Below are positions 34,345 through 45,239 of a stretch of 64,000 nt of DNA, piece by piece. The notes below the pieces were generated by a model. The model ran no database searches and was not told where the DNA came from. It was given only the letters and a program-made list of their open reading frames with translations. Numbering within the stretch: position 1 is the first letter of the stretch; each line of letters opens with the position of its first letter. The stretch spans positions 1,416,658 to 1,480,657 of the forward strand of contig LODT01000035.1 in NCBI GenBank assembly GCA_001606155.1, in the 5' to 3' direction. A program made the position numbers and the translations under genes. This stretch comes from Tieghemostelium lacteum (lineage: Eukaryota; Evosea; Eumycetozoa; Dictyosteliales; Raperosteliaceae).

Positions 34345-34852
34345 TTTTATACAATCCTCTAATGTATCTAGATATATACAATATATCTATATACAAAGAT
34401 ATAAATAACCTGATCAAAAATATACAAAAAATTATAACAAAAAAATAAAAAAATTTTTTGAAAAATAAAGATGATCACAACAAGTTTTATTATAAAATTT
34501 CATTTCTATCTTAATTTAATTTATAAATTAAATCCAAATCAAAATTAAAAAATAAAGTTTTTACTTTTAGTTTATTTAAATTCTTAAAACAGTAAAAATA
34601 TCATATTATTAATTCAATATAATTTTAATTAAAAACTAATATTTGAAGATTTTTATAAATTAACTTTTATTTGATTCACATTTAAGTTAATTTAATTTAA
34701 AGAATAGAAATAGAGAAATAAACTCATATATTTCTAGAAATGATGACATCAGACTAAATTTTTGAATTTTTTTCTTTGTATATAATTTTTTTTTTTTCAA
34801 TTTTCTTTTAATTTTTTTTTTATTATATTGTTTAAACTTATATACAGAGAGA
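34345..34852. other. Divergent promoter region, no gene seen
   Basis: Spacer between the minus-strand VWA/Pru gene and rab2A. Extremely A/T-rich with many A and T runs; no RNA gene recognised. Confidence 0.55.
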
Positions 34853-35900
<1,048 letters not shown>

Positions 35901-36598
35901 AGCTTTTAACCTTCTTTTAAAATCCTACACTCTATTCTAAAGATTCTGAAGATTCTGAAAAATACACTTTTAGTAAACAAACTTTATTCTCAATCCAAAA
36001 GAAAAATCAAAACAATCACACTAGTGACATTAATACCTTTATATTCCTCTCCCCTCCCACTCCAACTCCATCAACAATATCAATTCCTTTCAACTAAAAA
36101 ACACCATTATTAAATATATATACACTACACCCTTTTCAAATAATAATCATATTTTCAATTGTTTTGAAATGAAACCCACTTCCCACAAATACCATTCCAT
36201 ACTTTCCCCTCCACTGTTCTAACACTATTTTTAATACTACCAATACCATAAAACCAAATTTGTAATTGCAATCAAAAAAAAAATATCAATCTCGATTTTT
36301 TTAATTTATTTCTTTTTTTCTTTCTTTTTAATTATAATAATGATCAAGAAATATATAATGGATCAAGAAATGGGGAAAAGATATTTATATTTTCCACAAA
36401 ATCCAAAGATCACAACACATACACATTCGTTTAAATTTTAAAAAGTTTGAATTTTTTGAGTGTGTATTTTAGCATTGGTATAAAAGATTAAGAAGGTCAA
36501 ATTCAATGAAAATATCTATTTTTTTTTTAACAACAAAAAATTTATTTTTTTTTTCAAATTTTTTTGAATTTGTGTTAAAAAGACAAAAAGTAACAACC
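35901..36598. other. Intergenic, no gene seen
   Basis: 698 bp between two tandem small-GTPase genes. It contains C-rich and CCCTCCC-type stretches early on and T runs near 36520-36560 before the next ATG. Presumably 3' UTR plus promoter. Confidence 0.55.
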
Positions 36599-37955
36599 AT
36601 GTCAAGCATGAATATGAGTATTTCATCAAGGTATGATCATGCATTTAATTGAAAGTTTTTCTTTCCATCAAGCAATGGAAACACAAAATCAACTTAGTTT
36701 ACCAATCATTTTTCAAAACATTTTTTTTCAATTTTTTATGTTTTTTTTTTTTGTAAATTTGATTACCACTACCACCCTCTACTCTTCTTAATACCTACAA
36801 CTCAACATCACCTCTTTATCTATACAATTGACAATATACATTGGAACTCTTAGTATTAATACATAAATACATTTGAATATTGAATGAATAATAACAGTGA
36901 CATTTCTTTAAAGATTGTGGTTGTTGGTGATACAGGTAATGGAAAATCAAGTCTTATATGGAGATTTTGTGTATGATATCAAATTATTCAATTTGGATTT
37001 TAAGATTTTACATTATATTTACAATCTATTGATAATTGTATACAATAGGAAGGTACATTCCCGAATGCAGAACAATCAAATATAACAGTTTTAAATTCAA
37101 TTGTATGATTTAGCAGATTTGATTTAGTAGATTTAATTGTGTTTAACAGAATGTTACTAATACTGTTTTTAAAATTATAGAAATCTAAAGCCATTCAATT
37201 TGGAAAAAAACAATTAGTTATTAAATTTGTATGTTTATTTATGTATATTTATTATTTAGATTGGTTAGGTGAATGATTAGATATTAATATAAAAGAATGT
37301 AGCATGACACAGCAGGACAAGAAAGATTTAGAACCATTTCAAGATCATTTTATTCCAGCACTGATATAATAATTCTAACTTATGATGCAAGCGTTCAAGC
37401 ATCTTTTGAACATGTATCATTATGGTATAACGAAATTCAGAGATATTCAAATAATCCTAAACTATATATAGCACTAGCCAGTACAAAATCAGATTTACCA
37501 GCAGTGGTTGATTCCACTCTTGGTCAGAAACTAGCAGATGAAAAGAAAATACCATTTTTTGAGACTTCTTCATTGAATAATGAAGGTGTTGATGATTTAC
37601 TTCAACATGTTATAAAAGGAGCTGGTGAAAAGTAATTATTACCCATACACACAAATTTAAAATATCCTCACTACAAAACCTTTTTGATTTACTAATTGAT
37701 CTACTCTTACCAATTTACTCAAAAACAAAAAAAACAAAAAATATCTTTTGGTGTTTACTTTTTTTGAAACTATTTAAATGTGTTTCTATTTTTAGAATTT
37801 ATACAGAAGAGAATTGGAATAGATTTAAAGTTAGAAATGAAAAGGACCATACTGCATCTCGTAAACCAACTCAAATGAGTTCAATCAATACAAATAACAA
37901 TAATAATAATAACAATACAGAACCAAAAAAATCATCTTTTTGTATAATTTTATAA
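36599..37955 (+). CDS. Atypical Ras-like small GTPase with CaaX box
   Basis: Six exons: 36599-36630, 36898-36970, 37049-37102, 37181-37228, 37303-37631 and 37796-37955 (231 residues). The P-loop is GDTGNGKSS and switch II is HDTAGQERFR, with the catalytic Gln kept and His in place of the usual Trp before DTAGQ. The guanine-specificity motif is TKSD rather than NKxD, and the last motif is ETSS. Between P-loop and switch II the sequence is unlike Rab or Ras. The tail has an Asn run, then KKSSFCIIL, a CaaX box ending in Leu and so likely geranylgeranylated. It follows rab2A on the same strand but is not a close paralogue. No assignment to Rab, Ras, Rho or Rap is possible by eye. Confidence 0.82.
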
Positions 37956-38404
37956 AGTATTTAAAAACAATCACTCTCACCAATCAATCAATCCCATTCA
38001 AATATCTTTACAATTGTACTAGAGATATTTCCTTTTAACACCATTAAACAGGTAAATAGTTTACTTTTTTTTTTTTCCCTTCCTCCTCCTTTCAAAATCA
38101 AATCTATACCATTATATTTAATTTCACATTTCATTGATACTAGTATATAAATAATATCTCAATACATCACCCAACAACAAACTATTCGTATATACTTTCG
38201 TCTCTTCCCCCACATAACCTCCCACTTTCAAAACTAAATAAATCAAAAAAAGAAAAGTAAATTTAATATATTAGCAACAATAATAACAACAACCACAACT
38301 ATAACAATAACACAGTAACAACAATAAAACTTTATGTTTGTATGTAATAGAAAATTTTCAGTTTTCATTTTTATTTTGAATTATTAGGAAATAGGTATAT
38401 TTAT
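37956..38404. other. Convergent 3' spacer with CAA/TAA simple repeats
   Basis: Lies between the 3' ends of the Ras-like gene (plus) and HADH (minus). A run of AACAACAATAATAACAAC-type trinucleotides occupies about 38274-38330. No gene seen. Confidence 0.55.
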
Positions 38405-39387
38405 TTATTTATTATATGAATAAAAACCTTTTCCATTCTTTTTACCAAATCTACCAGCTTCAACATATCTGACCAAGAGTGGACATGGTTTATACTTGTC
38501 ACCTAAATTGGCATGTAAAACATTCATAATAGATAGACAAGTATCTAAACCAATGAAATCAGCTAGAGTTAATGGACCCATTGGCATATTACAACCTAAT
38601 TTCATTGTGGTATCTATATCTTCAATAGTACCAAGACCTTCAAATAGAGCTTGAGCAGCTTCATTAATATAAGGCATTAACAATCTATTTGCAATGAATC
38701 CTGGCATATCTTTTGACATTGTTGTGGTTTTACCCATTTTCTTTGCAAGTTCCAAAGTGATGTTATTGGTCTCTGATGAGGTTTGTAAACCTGGAATAAC
38801 TTCAACAAGTTGCATTACAGGTACTGGATTCATAAAATGCATACCAATGACATTCTCAGGTACCTGATAATTTGATGCCAGTTTAGTTATACTGATACTT
38901 GAGGTATTCGATGCCAATATAGTTGTAGGTTTCAATACTGAATTCAATTGTTTAAATAACTGAGTTTTAATCTCTGGATTCTCAACAATGGCTTCAATTA
39001 CAAAATCACTGTCCTTTAGTGATTCCATATTATCAGAGAAACTTATTCTCTTTAGAATCTCAAATTGTTCTTGTTCTTGAATTTTACCTTTTTCAATTTG
39101 TCTCTTTAGTTGACTACTGATAAAAGTCAATGATTTATCTAACATTGCCTTGTTACTATCAAATATAACTACATTTTTACCTGCTGTTTGTGAGAGTACT
39201 TGTGCAATACCAGTACCCATTTGACCACCACCAATAACACCAACTTTATTGATCTACATAAAATATATATCTATATATTAATATTATATATAAGGAAATG
39301 ATAATCACTATATTTATATATATTTACACTAGAATAATATCTATAAAAGTTATTAAAAACTTTGGATGTAATTTGTTTGTTGAACAT
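38405..39387 (-). CDS. hadh: Mitochondrial 3-hydroxyacyl-CoA dehydrogenase
   Basis: Two exons, 39387-39328 and 39253-38405, phase 0, 302 residues. Exon 1 encodes MFNKQITSKVFNNFYRYYSS, a basic, acid-free leader typical of mitochondrial import. The mature part opens with the NAD-binding loop VGVIGGGQMGTGIA, completed by the splice. SNTSSISITKLA, HFMNPVPVMQLVEVI with the catalytic His (family knowledge), and PGFIANRLLMPYINEAA are all present. The enzyme oxidises L-3-hydroxyacyl-CoA to 3-ketoacyl-CoA in fatty-acid beta-oxidation. The length fits the stand-alone short-chain enzyme (about 300 residues) rather than the fused trifunctional form. The C-terminus GKKNGKGFYSY is typical. Confidence 0.95.
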
Positions 39388-39666
39388 CTTCGAGAGTTTG
39401 TTGTTCTTTGTAAACAAGATATTTATATAGTTTTTATAAAAATATGAAAAATCGAAGGGAAAAAAGAAAATTCAATTTTAAATTATTTAAAAATGAAATG
39501 TAATTATTATTTATTTCATTTATCAAAAACTGTTTGAAAAAGAAACACACATACACACACATATTGTGATCTAAATTCTCTTTTATACGATTTTGTTTTC
39601 ATACACTCTAAATTTTTTTTTAAATTTTATTTTAAATTTTATAAAATATCTCTTTGAAATGAACAA

Positions 39667-41448
39667 ATGAAATCCAATAATAGCATAGAGTTTCCAAAAC
39701 TACTGTTTATAAAGATATTTGAATATTTACAGTATAATTATGAATCTTCAAAATCATATGATAATTATAGTAACAAATTTAAGATTTATAAATTGATTAG
39801 ACTGTTAAATAGAGAATATAGAGATACTGTAGCACAAAAGTTTAGATACCGTTTTTTAGTGGCTGGTAATGATTCCATGAAATCATTACTATCTTTACAA
39901 TGTGATGATATGGAGATGGCTAATGTTACAATGCATTTACATGAAACTGTTTTAAATAGTTGGAGGAAACATAAGGATAGATTGTTACCTTTAATAAATA
40001 GATTATATGTTGGTACATCTCCTGATGCTTTGGGTGATTTTAAAAATAGCTCTTCATTGGTCTTTGCATCAGTTCCAAATTACAATGCACTACAATCACC
40101 ATTTCCAGAGTGTAAAGATACTTTAGATTCATTACACATTACCGTATCCAAACAATATGATATGCAGGTATTCTCTGAAATTTATAAAAACTATATGCAG
40201 TTAAATTCTTTGAAATTTGGTGGGTTTAATTTAAAGTGTGTTTTGGAGAATTTTCAAAGTATAACATTGTTAACAACACTGAACACACTCTATCTATATT
40301 CAGTGAAAATTAAACAATCTGATATAGTATATGTAGTCAACACCTCAAAATGTATAAATACATTAGTATTAGACATGATAGAAATTCAAAATGAAAATAT
40401 ATTCAATATGACTGGTGTAGATGATATCATAGATGCACTTGCAACTTCAAAAGTCATTACAACATTTGAATTCAACAATCTATCTTCTAGCTACGTTCTA
40501 ACTATCACCTTAAAATCTTTGGTTTCCATGTTAAACAGAAACTCTACTCTTAAACACTTAGTTTTAGAGTACATGGTATTAACCAAACCCTCCATAATTG
40601 TAAATCAAGAAGATTTCAGTATATACAATAACACATTGGTTTCACTTCGAACACCAGCCACTAGCATTCTAATAGAACTCACAAAATACTATGGAGGTTT
40701 GGAATTTCATTGGAATTCCAATTCAAATTTGAAATCTCTAAATTTTCATGTTCATAAAAGTAACCCATTTCTGTCATCTATAAAATCAAACTATCACCAT
40801 TTCTCTATACACACATTGTACTATTATCACCTGGAAACTGGAATCAGAGATAAGGAATGGGAATTCCTCATCCCTATTCTAGAGATGAAAATACCCACAC
40901 TTTCAACCCTTCTAATTCATAGTAGAAACAGTACACTAGATAAAGAAAGTGTAACTATTCTTTTTGAATCCATTGCCAATTGTCAAACATTGACTACTTT
41001 AGATATCAAAGTAGCAATACCCAGTGACAATGCACTAAAATTCATTGCTTTCAATCTACCCCACATTCAAAACCTTTATTTGAATATAAGTTGTCAAAAA
41101 TATAAGTTTTTTCAGAATTTGGGGGAGAGTTTGTTTAATAATACCTCAATTTCTGTGTTGTCTATAGGAGATATGGAATGCCATATACCAGTACAACTAT
41201 TTATTCCGTCCTTGATAACTTGGGTTAACCATACTCATTTGACTTCACTGACCATTGCTACAAATTACGAAATACCTCAAATCTTTAGTGATATTGATCA
41301 ATTATATACTGAATATAAGAATGCATTAGAATGCAATCTGTATCATCTCAGAAATTTAAAATTTACTTCTATGGCTGGTGGACCTCATCACCAAAAACTT
41401 ACAAAATTTGATCAACTTTTACATAAATTCTTTTTATATGAAAATTAG
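39667..41448 (+). CDS. F-box-like/LRR family protein, cluster copy A
   Basis: Single exon, 593 residues. The F-box-like N-terminus reads IEFPKLLFIKIFEYLQYNYE, followed by YKLIRLLNREYRD. The rest is LRR-like, including blocks shared by all cluster copies: a block near 295 (SMLNRNSTLKHLVLEYMVL), NNTLVSLRT, FHWNSNSNLKSLNF, and a C-terminal FDQLLHKFFL. It is the first of four tandem genes on the plus strand and the most diverged of the four at its 5' end. A substrate-adaptor role in SCF ubiquitin ligases is inferred from the F-box-like fold, not shown. Confidence 0.82.
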   Translation: MKSNNSIEFPKLLFIKIFEYLQYNYESSKSYDNYSNKFKIYKLIRLLNREYRDTVAQKFRYRFLVAGNDSMKSLLSLQCDDMEMANVTMHLHETVLNSWRKHKDRLLPLINRLYVGTSPDALGDFKNSSSLVFASVPNYNALQSPFPECKDTLDSLHITVSKQYDMQVFSEIYKNYMQLNSLKFGGFNLKCVLENFQSITLLTTLNTLYLYSVKIKQSDIVYVVNTSKCINTLVLDMIEIQNENIFNMTGVDDIIDALATSKVITTFEFNNLSSSYVLTITLKSLVSMLNRNSTLKHLVLEYMVLTKPSIIVNQEDFSIYNNTLVSLRTPATSILIELTKYYGGLEFHWNSNSNLKSLNFHVHKSNPFLSSIKSNYHHFSIHTLYYYHLETGIRDKEWEFLIPILEMKIPTLSTLLIHSRNSTLDKESVTILFESIANCQTLTTLDIKVAIPSDNALKFIAFNLPHIQNLYLNISCQKYKFFQNLGESLFNNTSISVLSIGDMECHIPVQLFIPSLITWVNHTHLTSLTIATNYEIPQIFSDIDQLYTEYKNALECNLYHLRNLKFTSMAGGPHHQKLTKFDQLLHKFFLYEN

Positions 41449-41566
41449 GCCTAATAAATATTGAAAATGATAATTTTGTTTACTTGATTTGGTCAACAAC
41501 GTTTTTATTTTTAGGTTCTTTGTAAATTCTAATTTTTTTTTCTCATTTTACAAAAATGATTAAATA

Positions 41567-43330
41567 ATGGATAATATAGAGTTTCCAAAGCTATTATTTA
41601 TAAAGTTATTTAAATATTTACAATATAATTATGAATCTAGAGAAATTAATGAATTCAAAATTTATAAATTGATTAGAGTTTTAAATAGAGATTATAGAGA
41701 TAATATTGCACCTAAATTCAAATATGAAAGGGATGTCAATTCTATCAGCCAATTACAGTATCTTACATGTTTGGGTGATACTGATAGAGAAATGTTAAAT
41801 ATTTCAATGCATGTATATGGTATAACAATAGAAGATTGGTTAGAGTTGTTGGCTCAGAATAGTAATTTAGTACCAAAGATAAATAGTTTTTATTTTGGAA
41901 TACACAAGTTTCCTATAGAATGTTTTAGTGATCATTCTTCAGATAAGTTACCTTTATTTCTACAGTGTAGAGATTCATTGGAATCTATAGAGACATCAAT
42001 ACAGGATATACATGATATCTCAATGATCACTGAGATATTTAAAGACTTTAAACGTCTTAAATATATAACGTTTAATGATAAAAAAGATCCCAATACATTA
42101 TCCAATCTACAGAGTATTTTAATATTGAATACTCTAACTAATTTTACAATACAATCTGTAAAAGTTACTGAAATGGAATTAAAATTTATAATTGAAAAGA
42201 CACAACACATCACTACTATGGTTATTGATAAATGTAATATTTTAAATGACCAATCTTATCTATGTACATCTTTAGATTTAGTAATGGATTCACTTTCAAT
42301 GTCAAAAGTTATAACAAACTTTAAGTTCAATTCAGTCTACACATATAAAAATTATATATCCCTAAAGTGTTTGGTATTCATGTTGAATACCAATACAATT
42401 CTTAAACACTTATTTTTGGAAGGAATGCTATTTACAAGACCTGTTGAGGACAGTGAAGATTTTCACATTTACAACAATACACTTCACACTCTTGACACCC
42501 TGAATTCATATTTAAAAATTGACAATATAAATTCACATATGGGGGGCTTGGAATTTTATTGGAATACTAAATCCAATTTGAAAACATTGAATCTTACCAT
42601 TCAATTCACAAACCCATTTGTGAAGAATATACGTTCAAATTTTAAACATTTTAAAATTCAGTCTTTGGTCTATAATAATAGAGAATTGAATAGAAAAATG
42701 TCAGAATGGGAACATTTAGTTCCAATTCTTAGAGTGAATATACCAACACTGACACATTTGGAGATTATAAGTTCTAATAGATCATTGAAAGATGACAGTC
42801 TGTCAGTACTCTTTAAAGCCATTTCAAAATGTAAATCCCTAACTTCACTAGATATCAAGCCATTGATACACGCTGACAGTGTATTTAAGCTTACCAAATT
42901 GAATTTAACTAAACTAAACCTAAATGTCAGTTCCCAACTATCATTCTATCAAAAACTTGCCTTAGTAATTCGAGAAAATGTCTCTATAAAAGAGATTTCC
43001 ATTAAAGATACTACCAGTAGAAGACCAATATTTGAGTTTATCCAATCCATTTTATCACTAATCTCCCATGCACCATTAACCTCCATTTCCTTTTCTTTAT
43101 CTTGTAACCTCTCAAACCATACTGATGAGGAAATTGACCATTTGTATTCTCAATTTGAAAGTACACTAAGAGGTAACCTCTATCATCTCACAAATTTAAA
43201 TATCTCAGGATTATATTCTTACATCCAATTCAGTTTTAAATATAAAATTGATATCGAATCTCAAAAATATCTAAAGTTTATTAATCTACTTCACCAACTC
43301 TTTTTAATTCAAAACACAAATAAATTATAA
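41567..43330 (+). CDS. F-box-like/LRR family protein, cluster copy B
   Basis: Single exon, 587 residues, starting 118 bp after copy A. The N-terminus IEFPKLLFIKLFKYLQYNYE is family-typical. DNA at 41660-41719 (IYKLIRVLNRDYRDNIAPKF region) is identical to copy C although the rest of the protein is well diverged. LRR-like blocks FMLNTNTILKHLFLEGMLF, FYWNTKSNLKTLNLT and HLYSQFESTLRGNLYHLTNL follow the cluster pattern. The C-terminus is slightly extended (LLHQLFLIQNTNKL). Confidence 0.82.
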   Translation: MDNIEFPKLLFIKLFKYLQYNYESREINEFKIYKLIRVLNRDYRDNIAPKFKYERDVNSISQLQYLTCLGDTDREMLNISMHVYGITIEDWLELLAQNSNLVPKINSFYFGIHKFPIECFSDHSSDKLPLFLQCRDSLESIETSIQDIHDISMITEIFKDFKRLKYITFNDKKDPNTLSNLQSILILNTLTNFTIQSVKVTEMELKFIIEKTQHITTMVIDKCNILNDQSYLCTSLDLVMDSLSMSKVITNFKFNSVYTYKNYISLKCLVFMLNTNTILKHLFLEGMLFTRPVEDSEDFHIYNNTLHTLDTLNSYLKIDNINSHMGGLEFYWNTKSNLKTLNLTIQFTNPFVKNIRSNFKHFKIQSLVYNNRELNRKMSEWEHLVPILRVNIPTLTHLEIISSNRSLKDDSLSVLFKAISKCKSLTSLDIKPLIHADSVFKLTKLNLTKLNLNVSSQLSFYQKLALVIRENVSIKEISIKDTTSRRPIFEFIQSILSLISHAPLTSISFSLSCNLSNHTDEEIDHLYSQFESTLRGNLYHLTNLNISGLYSYIQFSFKYKIDIESQKYLKFINLLHQLFLIQNTNKL

Positions 43331-43429
43331 TCCTAATGTGTAATAACCTAATCAAACATGAAAATCCAAAATTTTCATTTATTATTATTTTTTTAAATAG
43401 TGTTTTTTAAGTTACTTTTTATTTGTAAA

Positions 43430-45166
43430 ATGAACAGTAATAGAATAGAGTTACCAAAGATATTGTTTATAAAGATATTTAAATATTTACAATATAATTA
43501 TGAATCTATAGAAATTAAGATATTCAAGATTTATAAATTGATTAGAGTTTTAAATAGAGATTATAGAGATAATATTGCACCTAAATTCGAATACGAATAT
43601 ATAATTAGAAATGAATTTGATTTAGAATCATTAATATCAATGGATATTAGTGATATATTAATGGCAAATCTGACAATCTACAGTTCACATGTTATTAAGT
43701 GTTTATCTAGAAGATATATACATATATTACTACCATTAATTAATCACTTTTACACTTGTATAGATCTAGGAGATCTAAACTTTCTTAATGACCCAACAAC
43801 ACTACAATTGTCACAAATATACTATCAATTAAACAATCTACTTGTGAAACCTAGAGTGAATATTGAAACTCTTCAAATAACATTTTCAGGAGATTTTGTA
43901 GTGACATCTGAAACTCTAATAGAATTTAAGAATCTAAAATCACTTAAACTTACCAATATATCACTCAAAACATGGTTTTTTGTAGTCAATGGGGTTGAAT
44001 GGTTTTCTAAACTATGTAATTTAACAACACTACATTTACATGTATTAATCATTTACCAAAATGATTTGATAAATCTCATATCAAAATCACAATCAATAAC
44101 TTCAATGGTATTGGAAAGGGTTAAATTAACAAATGAAAAATTAACTGTGTCTACATCTAATGACCTATTCGATACATTATCAACATCAAAGTTTATAACC
44201 AACTTTGTGTATCAGAATGAAAACAAACCAATATACACTGTAAACCTTTCATTTAAATCTCTAGTTAACATGTTGAACACCAATTCAATTCTAAAACGAT
44301 TAAAACTATCAAATTTTGTGGTGGATTTTGAAGAGAACCTTTTCATTAGTAACAATACAATAGAGTCAATTTCTACATCTGACTTTAGAATTGTTAGTCC
44401 CAATAGAACATTTCATCAAGGATCTTTAGTATTATATTGGAATGTACCTTCCAATTTAAAAGAGCTAGACTATTTTGAAAATTGTCTATTGGATGAACCT
44501 GAATATCACCATAACCATTTCTATATACAAACTCTAAACTATTATCTAAGTGACCAATCCCTCAAAGATTGGGCACATTTAAAACAGATATTGGAATGTA
44601 GTAAGCATACATTAACAATTCTATGTATACTTTCTACCTATGATAGAAGGAGTGTTGATTTCCCTACACTCTTTAATATCATTTCCAATTTTAAATCTAT
44701 TACAACTCTTGAAATTTATATTGATGTACCAACTGGGCCCGCATTACATTTCATTCGTATGAATATTCCAAATATTAAAAATCTGTACATCAAGGTCAAA
44801 CCTAATAATACGACATTTTTGAATTTATTAGGTGATGTAATGAAATTCAATAATTCAATTGAAAATCTACACATTTGTGACAATCAGTATTATAAACCTG
44901 TATTTGAGTTTTTTAAATCTCTTTTACCACTGATTAACCATCAATCATTAACATTAATAACTGTCATTTCCATCTATGATTCATCACCTCAAATTGATTC
45001 TGAAATTGATCATTTATATAATGAATTTGAAAAATACCTAAAACTCAATCTACATCATCTAAGGAAACTAAAATTTAAAACACCTTCTGAGAGTGATTAC
45101 CCAAAGTACCAGAAGTTTGTAACTTTAGTCCATAAGCTATTTCTAAATGATAATTGGTCAAAGTGA
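43430..45166 (+). CDS. F-box-like/LRR family protein, cluster copy C
   Basis: Single exon, 578 residues from the ATG at 43430. An in-frame GTG at 43400 would add ten residues with no family match, so ATG is preferred. The N-terminus IELPKILFIKIFKYLQYNYE precedes the block shared with B and D. It is closest to copy D: both share the blocks FDTLSTSK, SFKSLVNMLNTNSILKRL or nearly so, FYWNVPSNLK or LYWNVPSNLK, NIPNIKNLYIKVK and FLNLLGDVMKFNNSIENL. The gap to copy B is 99 bp, leaving little room for a promoter. Confidence 0.82.
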   Translation: MNSNRIELPKILFIKIFKYLQYNYESIEIKIFKIYKLIRVLNRDYRDNIAPKFEYEYIIRNEFDLESLISMDISDILMANLTIYSSHVIKCLSRRYIHILLPLINHFYTCIDLGDLNFLNDPTTLQLSQIYYQLNNLLVKPRVNIETLQITFSGDFVVTSETLIEFKNLKSLKLTNISLKTWFFVVNGVEWFSKLCNLTTLHLHVLIIYQNDLINLISKSQSITSMVLERVKLTNEKLTVSTSNDLFDTLSTSKFITNFVYQNENKPIYTVNLSFKSLVNMLNTNSILKRLKLSNFVVDFEENLFISNNTIESISTSDFRIVSPNRTFHQGSLVLYWNVPSNLKELDYFENCLLDEPEYHHNHFYIQTLNYYLSDQSLKDWAHLKQILECSKHTLTILCILSTYDRRSVDFPTLFNIISNFKSITTLEIYIDVPTGPALHFIRMNIPNIKNLYIKVKPNNTTFLNLLGDVMKFNNSIENLHICDNQYYKPVFEFFKSLLPLINHQSLTLITVISIYDSSPQIDSEIDHLYNEFEKYLKLNLHHLRKLKFKTPSESDYPKYQKFVTLVHKLFLNDNWSK

Positions 45167-45239
45167 AGATCTATTTAAATAAACTTAAAATATTTATGTT
45201 TTTATTTTAATTTTTTTCAGGAGCAAACTCAATATTGAA

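Noticed and set aside
43400-43429. N-terminal extension of F-box-like copy C from a GTG codon
   Set aside because: No match to paralogues upstream of MNSNRIELP; ATG at 43430 aligns with the other copies.
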